In this document: positions 9,537-15,650 of the stretch, one piece after another | How the letters are laid out: the number at the start of each line of letters is the position of its first letter | How positions within the stretch are numbered: position 1 is the stretch's first letter | From: Rikenellaceae bacterium | GTDB taxonomy: Bacteria > Bacteroidota > Bacteroidia > Bacteroidales > UBA932 | Length of the DNA stretch: 16,536 nt | NCBI GenBank assembly: GCA_003513895.1 | Contig: DOSU01000147.1 | Span: 2,444-18,979 of the forward strand | Direction: 5' to 3' | Notes under the pieces: generated by a model | What the model was told of the DNA's origin: nothing | What the model saw: only the letters and a program-made list of their open reading frames with translations | Databases searched by the model: none | Program-made: the position numbers and the translations under genes

Positions 9537-10784
9537 ATGAAACTGACAAAAATATTTTTGGCATCTCTTTTTTCAATAATTCTTTTTACGAGTTGTTCAA
9601 AAAAGAGTGAAATAATCTCAATTCTTTATGACGACGCATTATTAAAATCGGCAAAACAGGCAATTGAGTCGAATGATAGCAGTATCATGCCCAAATACAA
9701 CGAACTCAAGAGTTATGTCGATTCGATTTTCATGGAAATGGAGCCGCTTAGTGTTGTGAAGGATAAAAAACGCGTGGCCCCAAGTAAGGATCCCCGTGAC
9801 TATATTACACTTTCGCCTTATTGGTGGCCGGATTCTCTGATAGAAGGAGGCGTCCCGTATATTCGTAAAGACGGACAAAGAAACCCGGAAGTATATGAAT
9901 ATCTGGAAAGGGTTAATAGTACAAAATTTGCCGAAGCAGTGCAGTCACTTGCTGTTATGTATTTCCTGAGCAACGATGAAAAATACGCCGGCAAAGCTGC
10001 CGAGATGCTTAGAGTATGGTTTCTTGACCCTGAAACAGGTATGAACCCAAACATGACTTATTCTCAAACAGTTCCCGGCATGGTAGAGATTCGCGGTACC
10101 GGAATTATTGATGCCCGCAGGGTGGCAGGAGCATTAAATGCTGCTAAAATAATTGAAGGTTCGGCAGCCTGGACAGAAGAAGATAAGGCAGAATTAAAAG
10201 ATTGGGCAAATGCTTTCAGATATTGGCTGGAACACAGCGTAAACGGATTAAAAGAGGCAAAAGCCGGAAATAATCACGGCCTTTGGTATGAAGTTACTCA
10301 CGAAGCCGTTGTAATGTACGGAGGAGACTATGAATATCTGCGCAAAATAATTGAAGAAAAACAACTTACAAGATTAGAAGTTCAAATGCAGCCGGATGGC
10401 TCACTGCCTCGCGAACTTGAGAGAACTCTCGGATTGCATTACTCTACTTTTGCTCTGGAAGCTCTTAATTTGTCGGACATAATGGGCGGCAAAATCGGCA
10501 TGAACTTATGGGAATACAAGACAGCTTCAGGTAAGGGTATGTTACTTGGTCTGGAATATCTTAAACCTTTCTGGCAATCACCTGAAACATGGCCGCATAT
10601 GCAAATTAACCCATTTAACAAAGAACGCGGAGCTCTGATGCTTTTTTGTGCCGGAACAAGGACAAACAATCAGGAGTATATAGATTTGGCAAAAACAATC
10701 GGATACTATCCCGATGTTAATGAGGCAGAGAATATAAATTCAGTTCCCCGTATTAATTCATTGCTTTACCACAAGGTCAAATAA
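9537..10784 (+). CDS. PL38-type alginate lyase family protein, copy B (lipoprotein)
   Basis: This 415-residue protein is a paralogue of the preceding gene; by eye the core is roughly half identical. Shared blocks are APSKDPRDYITLS (about 81-93), MNPNMTYSQ (169-177), NNHGLWY (245-251, His247) and ERTLGLHY (Arg296, Tyr302), so the presumed catalytic set is intact. Unlike copy A, it has a lipoprotein signal peptide with lipobox FTSC, acylated Cys20, followed by SKKSE. It should be membrane-anchored, possibly on the cell surface, although the residues after the Cys are not a clear surface-export signal. The C-terminus is longer than in copy A (about 15 extra residues before LLYHKVK). It is the last gene of the PUL. 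An anchored endo-lyase supplying oligomers to SusCD is a reasonable inference; activity and cleavage mode are unproven. Confidence 0.82.
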   Translation: MKLTKIFLASLFSIILFTSCSKKSEIISILYDDALLKSAKQAIESNDSSIMPKYNELKSYVDSIFMEMEPLSVVKDKKRVAPSKDPRDYITLSPYWWPDSLIEGGVPYIRKDGQRNPEVYEYLERVNSTKFAEAVQSLAVMYFLSNDEKYAGKAAEMLRVWFLDPETGMNPNMTYSQTVPGMVEIRGTGIIDARRVAGALNAAKIIEGSAAWTEEDKAELKDWANAFRYWLEHSVNGLKEAKAGNNHGLWYEVTHEAVVMYGGDYEYLRKIIEEKQLTRLEVQMQPDGSLPRELERTLGLHYSTFALEALNLSDIMGGKIGMNLWEYKTASGKGMLLGLEYLKPFWQSPETWPHMQINPFNKERGALMLFCAGTRTNNQEYIDLAKTIGYYPDVNEAENINSVPRINSLLYHKVK

Positions 10785-10789
10785 AACCT

Positions 10790-10948
10790 TTATCTGCCAG
10801 TTCTTTTAAGATATCGCTGGTTATCTTGCTGTTAAAAAAATATTTCCCGTTAAAAAATCGAAAAATTCAAAACAAAAAACCGAAAAACCAGAAAATTTCT
10901 TTGCAACCTACTCATATTGAACTGATTGTTAAAAGAACTGGCAGATAA
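10790..10948. repeat. Perfect 20-bp inverted repeat flanking a 119-nt A-rich segment
   Basis: The left arm (10790-10809, TTATCTGCCAGTTCTTTTAA) and right arm (10929-10948) are exact reverse complements. The 119 nt between them are strongly A-rich on the + strand, with several AAAAACC/AAAAATC runs. The structure begins 5 nt after the last PUL stop codon and ends 20 nt before the terminator. As RNA it would be a long hairpin in the 3' untranslated region. As DNA it could be an invertible segment or a small non-autonomous element. No target-site duplication is obvious at the outer edges, and I see no convincing TAnnTTTG promoter inside in either orientation. This structure, the terminator and weak promoter-like sequence fill the gene-free stretch 10785-11114. 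Confidence 0.8.
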
Positions 10949-10968
10949 TCTTGCTTGTTAATTTCTAC

Positions 10969-10993
10969 ACTCCTGCCTCGGCGGGAGTTTTTT
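10969..10993 (+). terminator. Rho-independent terminator at the end of the alginate PUL
   Basis: The hairpin is ACTCCTGC, loop CTCG, GCGGGAGT (10969-10988), an 8-bp GC-rich stem with one G-U pair. It is followed directly by six T residues (10988-10993). There is no matching T-run on the opposite strand, so it acts on + strand transcripts only. It lies 185 nt after the last PUL gene and 122 nt before the next gene, separating the PUL transcript from the ligase gene. Confidence 0.85.
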
Positions 10994-11060
10994 ATACTAT
11001 ATAAAACACATAGTGTAACTCACTTATTTGAAAACTCATTTTTACACTCCCATTACGAAA

Positions 11061-11084
11061 TATCTTTAAATTTTATTTATCTTG
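11061..11084 (+). promoter_or_regulatory. Weak candidate promoter for the AMP-binding ligase gene
   Basis: After the PUL terminator, the next gene needs its own promoter. TATCTTTA (11061-11068) and TATCTTG (11078-11084) both resemble the Bacteroidota -7 box TAnnTTTG but each departs from it. The nearest TTTG (11027-11030) is about 30 nt upstream of the first, too far for the usual 19-21 nt spacing. The promoter is therefore expected here from context, but its exact position is not settled by sequence. Confidence 0.25.
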
Positions 11085-11114
11085 CGCATCTAACCTTAAC
11101 TAACAGTTATAAAT

Positions 11115-12662
11115 ATGTTACTTCATCAGCAATTTGTCCGGATGGCAAAGAAGCATGCCAAAAAGCTTGCGATCATAGACAGAACAACGGAAAAGAGGGT
11201 CACTTATTCTAAGGCTTTAATTGGCTCACTCATTCTGAGTTCAAAATTTAAAAAATATGATGAGGGGTTCATTGGCATAATGATTCCGACTTCTGCAGGA
11301 TGTGCTCTGGCAACAGTGGCTGCCTTAATGAGTGGGAGGATACCGGTGATGATTAATTATTCAACAGGTGCCGAGACAAATGCAAAATATGCACAGAAGA
11401 AGTGCAAATTCAAAACAATAATCACTTCTAAAGCATTACTGGAAAAAATAGGTTGCCCTGCTATTGAAGGTATGATTATGATTGAAGACATAATGCAAGG
11501 CATTTCTACTGGCGATAAGCTTAAGGCTGCCATGATTTCCCAGCTTCCGGCAGGATTGATTTTCAATTTTATTCATAAAGGTAACGAAGATGATACTGCT
11601 GCAATATTATTTACAAGCGGAAGCGAAAAAGATCCAAAAGCTGTTCAGTTGTCGCACCGAAATATTTCATCAAACATAGAAAATTTTGGCAATTATGAGA
11701 ATGTAACCGAAAATGATATTATTCTTGCAAATCTTGTTTTTTTCCACATTTTCGGATTAACTGTGAACCTTTGGGTATCATTTTATTACGGGATGACAAT
11801 GGTCACTTATGCAAATCCGCTTGATTTTCTAACAATCAGCAAAATAGCGAGTGAAGAAAAACCTACAGTAATGGTAGGTACTCCAAGTTTCTTCTGGGGA
11901 TATCTCCATAAATCCCAACCGGGAGATTTTAAAACTATCCGGTTAATGGTGTCCGGAGCCGACAAATGCCCCGATGCCCTCAGAGAGGGATTCATGAAAA
12001 AACACGGCGTTACCCTGATGGAAGGCTACGGAGCAACGGAAACATCTCCTGTTATTTCGGCAAATTCCGAGAAATTCAACCGGCCGGGAAGTACTGGAAA
12101 GGTTATCCCGGGCGTTGAGGTGAGAGTGGAGAATTTTGAAACCGGAGAGGAGTGCAAAAAAGGAGAAGTTGGAAAAATTCTTGTTAAGGGAAGCTCTGTG
12201 ATGAAGGGATATTACGACGATCCTGAACTTACTGCAGAAGCTCTGGTAAATGGATGGTACAACACAGGCGATATGGGATATCTGGACCAGGACGATTTTC
12301 TCTGGCATTCCGGCAGGTTTAAAAGATTCGTGAAAATCGGAGGAGAGATGGTCTCTTTGGTAAAGGTGGAGAACACGCTTGAGAAGCATCTCCCTATGGG
12401 TGTGTCCTGCTGTGTGGTGGATGTGTCGGACGAGAAAAGAGGTTCGGCAATTATTGCAACAGTATCCATTGAGGTGAACAAAACCGAAATCTTGAAGAAA
12501 ATGGGGGAAGAGCTGCCAAACATAGCACTTCCAAAACAATTCATCGTTATTCGTGAACTGCCAATGATGGGTACGGGAAAAATCGACTTCCGAAGCGTTA
12601 CCAAGATTGTGCAGGATATTCTTAGCGAATCAGAATCCGAGCAAAGAAACAAGACAGCGTAA
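11115..12662 (+). CDS. AMP-forming acyl-CoA/acyl-ACP synthetase-like ligase (Aas C-terminal-domain type)
   Basis: This 515-residue member of the ANL (adenylate-forming) superfamily is cytoplasmic with no signal peptide. Motifs in order: the P-loop-like LFTSGSEKDPKAVQLSH (165-181), GYGATET (304-310), YNTGD (382-386), the hinge region with Arg401, and the C-terminal GTGKID with Lys489, the usual catalytic lysine of the adenylation step. The SGSE version of the P-loop and the overall pattern recall the acyl-ACP synthetase half of Aas and related stand-alone ligases. Here the PlsC-type acyltransferase half is absent. The P-loop departs from the consensus: Gly after Ser-Glu is Lys-Asp, and PKG is PKA. 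The expected activity is ATP-dependent fatty-acid activation to CoA or ACP for lipid recycling. Substrate is unknown. It is separated from the PUL by a terminator and probably unrelated to alginate use. Confidence 0.8.
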   Translation: MLLHQQFVRMAKKHAKKLAIIDRTTEKRVTYSKALIGSLILSSKFKKYDEGFIGIMIPTSAGCALATVAALMSGRIPVMINYSTGAETNAKYAQKKCKFKTIITSKALLEKIGCPAIEGMIMIEDIMQGISTGDKLKAAMISQLPAGLIFNFIHKGNEDDTAAILFTSGSEKDPKAVQLSHRNISSNIENFGNYENVTENDIILANLVFFHIFGLTVNLWVSFYYGMTMVTYANPLDFLTISKIASEEKPTVMVGTPSFFWGYLHKSQPGDFKTIRLMVSGADKCPDALREGFMKKHGVTLMEGYGATETSPVISANSEKFNRPGSTGKVIPGVEVRVENFETGEECKKGEVGKILVKGSSVMKGYYDDPELTAEALVNGWYNTGDMGYLDQDDFLWHSGRFKRFVKIGGEMVSLVKVENTLEKHLPMGVSCCVVDVSDEKRGSAIIATVSIEVNKTEILKKMGEELPNIALPKQFIVIRELPMMGTGKIDFRSVTKIVQDILSESESEQRNKTA

Positions 12663-12714
12663 CAAGCCTACCGGCCGGCCTCCAGGGTGGTGGTGCCAAG
12701 ACGGAAAATTATCG

Positions 12715-12722
12715 TAATTTTG
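12715..12722 (+). promoter_or_regulatory. Candidate Bacteroidota -7 box (TAATTTTG) for the exonuclease gene
   Basis: TAATTTTG matches TAnnTTTG exactly and lies 18 nt before the exonuclease ATG, which leaves room for a short leader. The -33 region is only TGGTG-like (about 12691-12695), not a clean TTTG. A GC-rich patch containing the palindrome CCGGCCGG (12671-12678) precedes it, and no clear terminator for the ligase gene was found between the two genes. Co-transcription with the ligase is also possible. Confidence 0.4.
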
Positions 12723-12740
12723 CAGGAAATTACATAACAG

Positions 12741-13253
12741 ATGCCGGACTTTGGGAGCAGCTTCGCTGCTATAGACTTTGAAACCGCAAACGGATACCGA
12801 TGCAGCGTTTGCAGTGTGGGAATTGTGATTGTCCGCAATGGCAGGATTATTGACACCATTTACCGTCTCATCCGCCCTGTACCGAACTTTTATAACGTCT
12901 GGAACACTCGCGTTCACGGACTTACAGACAGGGATACCAACAATGAATTCGAATTTCCATTGGTTTGGTCTGAAATCTCTCCTCAAATCCAAGGCCTTCC
13001 GCTCGTCGCCCACAATAGTCCTTTTGACGAAGGGTGCCTCAAAGCAGTACATAACCATTTCGATATGCCTTACCCCGGATATCAGTTTCACTGCACCCTG
13101 CGAGCCTCCCGAAAACTATTCCCCTACCTGCCAAACCATCAGCTTCACACAGTTTCGGCCCATTGTGGATTCGATCTGAAACACCATCATCACGCTTTGG
13201 CAGACGCTGAAGCTGCAGCTGTCATTGCGTTGAAAGCTTTTTCCCTAAGGTGA
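12741..13253 (+). CDS. Stand-alone DEDDh 3'-5' exonuclease (DnaQ/Pol III epsilon-like)
   Basis: This 170-residue protein covers one exonuclease domain and little else. The DEDDh set is visible: Asp12 and Glu14 in AAIDFETAN (Exo I), Asp96 in VAHNSPFDEG (Exo II), and His150 with Asp155 in HHALADAEAA (Exo III). This is the RNase T/DnaQ fold, which removes nucleotides from 3' ends using two metal ions. The short length, no BRCT or helicase part, and no polymerase-binding tail suggest a small repair or RNA/oligonucleotide-processing enzyme rather than the replicative epsilon subunit. The start ATG gives the strand-1 spacing normal for the family. It ends 108 nt before a clear terminator. The physiological substrate cannot be told from sequence. 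Confidence 0.88.
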   Translation: MPDFGSSFAAIDFETANGYRCSVCSVGIVIVRNGRIIDTIYRLIRPVPNFYNVWNTRVHGLTDRDTNNEFEFPLVWSEISPQIQGLPLVAHNSPFDEGCLKAVHNHFDMPYPGYQFHCTLRASRKLFPYLPNHQLHTVSAHCGFDLKHHHHALADAEAAAVIALKAFSLR

Positions 13254-13268
13254 CAACCTTGGAACAGT

Positions 13269-13379
13269 TTTCCCCAGGGGAAATTTGTTATTTCTCTAGT
13301 AATGGAGAACTTAAGCCCCTAACCCAAAAGAGGTTATCATGTTCATTTTCTGCAGATTAACAACTTTCCCCTGGGGAAA
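13269..13379. repeat. Inverted pair of palindromic 22-bp repeats
   Basis: The first copy (13269-13290) begins TTTCCCCAGGGGAAA and continues TTTGTTA. The second (13358-13379, starting TAACAAC) matches the reverse complement of the first at 21 of 22 positions, the mismatch being A versus C. Each copy contains its own 7-bp-arm palindrome around one central base. The spacer is 67 nt (13291-13357) with no gene. The second copy forms the stem of the terminator described separately. This looks like a REP/BIME-type arrangement, or a duplicated and inverted terminator stem. Confidence 0.75.
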
Positions 13380-13387
13380 GTTTTTTT
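13362..13387 (+). terminator. Rho-independent terminator after the exonuclease gene
   Basis: The sequence AACTTTCCCC, central T, GGGGAAAGTT (13362-13382) is self-complementary. Allowing a physical loop, the stem is about 8 bp. It runs directly into seven T residues (13381-13387). Position and orientation fit termination of transcripts coming from the ligase/exonuclease side, 44 nt before the first ATG of the next gene. Confidence 0.75.
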
Positions 13388-13400
13388 ACAAAATTTTTCT

Positions 13401-13408
13401 TACCTTTA
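13401..13408 (+). promoter_or_regulatory. Candidate -7 box (TACCTTTA) for the small unknown gene
   Basis: TACCTTTA differs from TAnnTTTG only at the last base and lies just downstream of the terminator T-run, 17 nt before the first ATG (13426). The -33 region is T-rich (13381-13387) without a clean TTTG at the right spacing. The call rests mainly on position. Confidence 0.3.
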
Positions 13409-13425
13409 TGTAATTGGTAAAAACC

Positions 13426-13779
13426 ATGTACATGGAAAAACTATCTTTTACAATTGATCCGGCAATGTTTGACAGCATTGTAGGCGAAAAGCAAAAGGCT
13501 TTTGTTGCAAGAATTAAGTCATCGGAAATTCAGAACTACTTCTACTTTACTCTCGAAAAAGAAATTGATGTTAAATATTTTAATTGCATAGAATTTAAGA
13601 CCATTACGACCGCAGGAAAAGAAAAATCGGCACAGTTTAAAATCGGTTTTGCCGAAATTGACTTTCTGATTCCTAACGAATTACTCAATAGTGGCGTTAA
13701 AGATTTAACAGCGGTTTATGACAGCGATAACCTGCCTCCTGTGGAGATCGTTTTTCAGATTAAGGAGAGGATTGACTAA
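13426..13779 (+). CDS. Small conserved-looking protein of unknown function
   Basis: I do not recognise the family. From ATG 13426 it is 117 residues; a second in-frame ATG at 13432 (MEKLSF) gives 115, and an in-frame TTG at 13414 gives 121. It has no signal peptide, transmembrane segment or cysteine cluster. It begins SFTIDPAMFDSIVGEKQKAFVARIK, a pattern of strand, helix and a basic segment that loosely recalls the opening of ASCH-like proteins, but the rest (alternating strands such as YFYFTLEKEIDV and FKIGFAEIDFLI, ending EIVFQIKERID) does not confirm it. It is likely a small soluble, mostly beta cytoplasmic protein. It sits alone between a terminator and the nuclease gene, with 30 nt to the latter. 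Codon use looks like its neighbours. Confidence 0.65.
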   Translation: MYMEKLSFTIDPAMFDSIVGEKQKAFVARIKSSEIQNYFYFTLEKEIDVKYFNCIEFKTITTAGKEKSAQFKIGFAEIDFLIPNELLNSGVKDLTAVYDSDNLPPVEIVFQIKERID

Positions 13780-13809
13780 GCAGTTGTCCTTATATTTAAA
13801 TACCGGAAT

Positions 13810-14337
13810 ATGAAAACTCTTAAACAGGTTCTGTTTGCATTTGTTGCCATCCTTTGCCTAAATATTGCCCTTCCGGCACCATACATAAAAGCTCAGACAA
13901 ACAAAACCGGATTTCGTGACAAAAAGCCTGTACACCAGACAATTTATTTTGTAACCAAAGTGATAGACGGCGACACTTTTTGGGTTCAGGATATTTCAGG
14001 AAATGAAATAAAGGTTCGAATGATTGGGATTGATGCTCCCGAGCTAAAAAAAACCAACCGCAAAGAGGTTGGGCGCTTTGCAAGAGAGTCGAAAAATTAC
14101 CTTTCTAAACTTATCCTCCGAAAAAAAATCTATCTGAAATTCGACATCGGCAAATCCGACCAGTACAGGAGGACACTAGCCTATGTGTATCTTCCGAATG
14201 GAACCTTCGTTAATGAAAAAATGGTAAGGGAAGGTTATGCAACCGTAATGACTGTTCCGCCAAATGTAAAGTATTCAGGCAAATTTCTTATACTGCAGCA
14301 GCAGGCCAGAAACTCCCGCCGCGGTCTTTGGAGATAA
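13810..14337 (+). CDS. Secreted thermonuclease-family (staphylococcal nuclease-like) nuclease
   Basis: This 175-residue protein has a signal peptide (about 1-28, ending IKA before Gln) and a single SNase domain (about 44-175). Compared with staphylococcal nuclease, Asp53/Asp55 lie in VIDGDTF, Arg70 in KVRMIGIDAPE aligns with Arg35, Asp75 with Asp40, Glu78 with the general base Glu43, and Arg121 in QYRRTLAY with Arg87. All catalytic residues are therefore present; Ala76 replaces the calcium-site Thr41, a common substitution. The C-terminus has the usual QQQARNSRRGLW. The family cleaves DNA and RNA using calcium; here it should act in the periplasm or outside, for nutrient scavenging or removal of extracellular DNA. 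A TATATTTA (13791-13798), 11 nt before the ATG, may be a -7 box, so it may have its own promoter or be co-transcribed with the small upstream gene. Confidence 0.9.
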   Translation: MKTLKQVLFAFVAILCLNIALPAPYIKAQTNKTGFRDKKPVHQTIYFVTKVIDGDTFWVQDISGNEIKVRMIGIDAPELKKTNRKEVGRFARESKNYLSKLILRKKIYLKFDIGKSDQYRRTLAYVYLPNGTFVNEKMVREGYATVMTVPPNVKYSGKFLILQQQARNSRRGLWR

Positions 14338-14488
14338 AGCCCTCCAACTGCAAGAATCAATTGTCCGGACTGAAGTCTCTAATCAACTGCAAATTATAAA
14401 CAAGCAGTACTTCTTAACTATAACTTCTAAGCAACCCTGAACCGGAGAATCCAAGCAACTACAGCTTCGAGTTTCAATACAAGTTTAA

Positions 14489-15532
14489 CTATTTAAGTTC
14501 CTTCATGAATCTTCCGTCTTTAAGCATTATATATATGCTATTTTGGGAAGTTGTGTTTGCCTCTTTTTGTGTCCATACCACTATGTAATCCCCTGCCTCA
14601 TACACATTTCCATAAAGATAGGAGACCCTCTGCTCAAGAGTTCCGTCGGGTTTTATCCGGTACAACTCTTTTCGGTTATTTTCCAGATCCTTGTAGAAAT
14701 ATACCCAATCGCCGATAAGTGTCCAGTTCCAGTTATCGCCAATAGGAACACTTTTGGGTTCTTTTGAGTCCTCTGTTATCCGAAAAAGCCCTGTTTTGTA
14801 TTGTTTTGATCCGTCCCGGACATTTGGAGTGTATCCGCCTGTCTGCATAAAATAGACCCAACTGTCGTTTTCGCTTGTAGTGAAGCTCCGTATCTGGTGG
14901 TTGAAATGAACCAGTCGCTCTATCTCCTTTTGCTTTCTATGGTAAACATAAAGCCCTCCGAACTGAGGATTCACGCTTAGTTTCTCCCACCATTTTGTAT
15001 AATATACATAATTGTTGTCTATTGCCATCGATGTAATGTCGTCATCGTCAAACATTTTCTGTTTGGACACGGTTACCTTATGGGTAGGAATCTGAAAAAC
15101 CTGTGAATTTTCCAGAAAATATGCCCAGCCCGATTTATTTACCCGTAGGTAGCCATACACCGATTCATCAATGAGAGTGCGAAGTTTGCCATCTGTCTGT
15201 ATCCGATAAAAACCTTGTTTTGTTTGATTATTCCAGTTTAAATAAAAGATTTTTTCGCCAATTACATTTATGTATGAAGGCATATCTTCGCATAGTTTGG
15301 TTTTACCTTTACCGTCAATTTTGATTTTGTATAACTTAAATTCGTCGTAAGGATTTGCATAAAAGAGCCACCCATCCTGATATGCTACTCTTCCTCCTAT
15401 TTTGAGTGAAGCGTTTGTGTTTCCCCATTCCGGTGAACTATTTTGAATTTGAGGGGAGATTGCAGATCTCTGTTGTGCAATGCTATGCAAAGAAATGCAC
15501 ATCATTACGGAAACAATTAGAATTGTTTTCAT
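14489..15532 (-). CDS. Secreted DUF5050-like beta-propeller protein
   Basis: This 347-residue protein is the only clear gene on the minus strand. The signal peptide is residues 1-20 (ending SIAQ). The rest is a run of about 40-50-residue repeats, each pairing a strand ending in a tyrosine-rich segment (GWLFYANP, KIFYLNW, YVYYTKWW, SWVYFMQT, DWVYFYKD) with a segment of the form LYRIKPDG (LYKIKIDG, FYRIQTDG, LFRITEDS, LYRIKPDG). That is the hallmark of DUF5050/LDL-receptor YWTD-like propellers. Such proteins are thought to bind ligands or serve as sensor-like scaffolds; no catalytic residues are visible. It is convergent with the nuclease gene (151-nt gap with short CAACTGCAA repeats but no clear terminator) and divergent from the DUF1295 gene. 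Function beyond fold is unknown. Confidence 0.8.
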   Translation of the reverse strand: MKTILIVSVMMCISLHSIAQQRSAISPQIQNSSPEWGNTNASLKIGGRVAYQDGWLFYANPYDEFKLYKIKIDGKGKTKLCEDMPSYINVIGEKIFYLNWNNQTKQGFYRIQTDGKLRTLIDESVYGYLRVNKSGWAYFLENSQVFQIPTHKVTVSKQKMFDDDDITSMAIDNNYVYYTKWWEKLSVNPQFGGLYVYHRKQKEIERLVHFNHQIRSFTTSENDSWVYFMQTGGYTPNVRDGSKQYKTGLFRITEDSKEPKSVPIGDNWNWTLIGDWVYFYKDLENNRKELYRIKPDGTLEQRVSYLYGNVYEAGDYIVVWTQKEANTTSQNSIYIMLKDGRFMKELK

Positions 15533-15615
15533 GGCATTAAATTTTATATCTCACAGCTAATTTAACAATAAATTACTTGCATCTGCCGGATATATTAAGA
15601 TTCAATGGTTTTATT

Positions 15616-15623
15616 TATATTTG
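15616..15623 (+). promoter_or_regulatory. Candidate -7 box (TATATTTG) for the DUF1295 gene
   Basis: TATATTTG matches TAnnTTTG exactly and lies 27 nt before the ATG at 15651. The expected -33 position (about 15592-15596) is AT-rich without a clean TTTG. The 118-nt region 15533-15650 must also carry the divergent promoter of the minus-strand gene; on that strand a TTG is followed about 19 nt later by TAAAATTT, a weak match only. Confidence 0.45.
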
Positions 15624-15650
15624 TTCAACCTAACCTAAACCTAATAACCC

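Noticed and set aside
10783..10866. Minus-strand frame reading ...NSKITSDILKELADKGFI then stop, through the left inverted-repeat arm
   Set aside because: It looks protein-like and could be a gene relic, but an in-frame stop limits it to under 30 codons and there is no start codon. The right arm also encodes only LKELAD before diverging. Kept as a repeat, not a pseudogene.
10810..10928. Invertible promoter inside the inverted repeat
   Set aside because: No good TTTG/TAnnTTTG pair on either strand (best is TTGTTTTG on the minus strand), and a + oriented promoter would hit the terminator at 10969-10993 before the next gene. Inversion remains possible but a promoter switch is not supported.
10955..11212. 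85-codon plus-strand frame from the PUL terminator into the ligase gene
   Set aside because: It starts just upstream of the terminator hairpin and ends out of frame within the ligase coding region; no recognisable protein features.
11943..12539. 198-codon open frame on the minus strand inside the ligase gene
   Set aside because: It lies wholly within a gene with all ANL motifs in order; its translation is rich in His/Cys/Phe/Arg with no recognisable domain, as expected for an antisense shadow.
12630..13091. 153-codon minus-strand frame overlapping the exonuclease start
   Set aside because: The plus-strand DEDDh exonuclease carries the full catalytic set; the antisense frame shows no motif and covers the intergenic promoter region.
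14338..14488. Short CAACTGCAA / AATCAA repeats between the convergent nuclease and propeller genes
   Set aside because: The repeats are short, irregular and lack constant spacing; too weak for a CRISPR, attachment site or terminator call.
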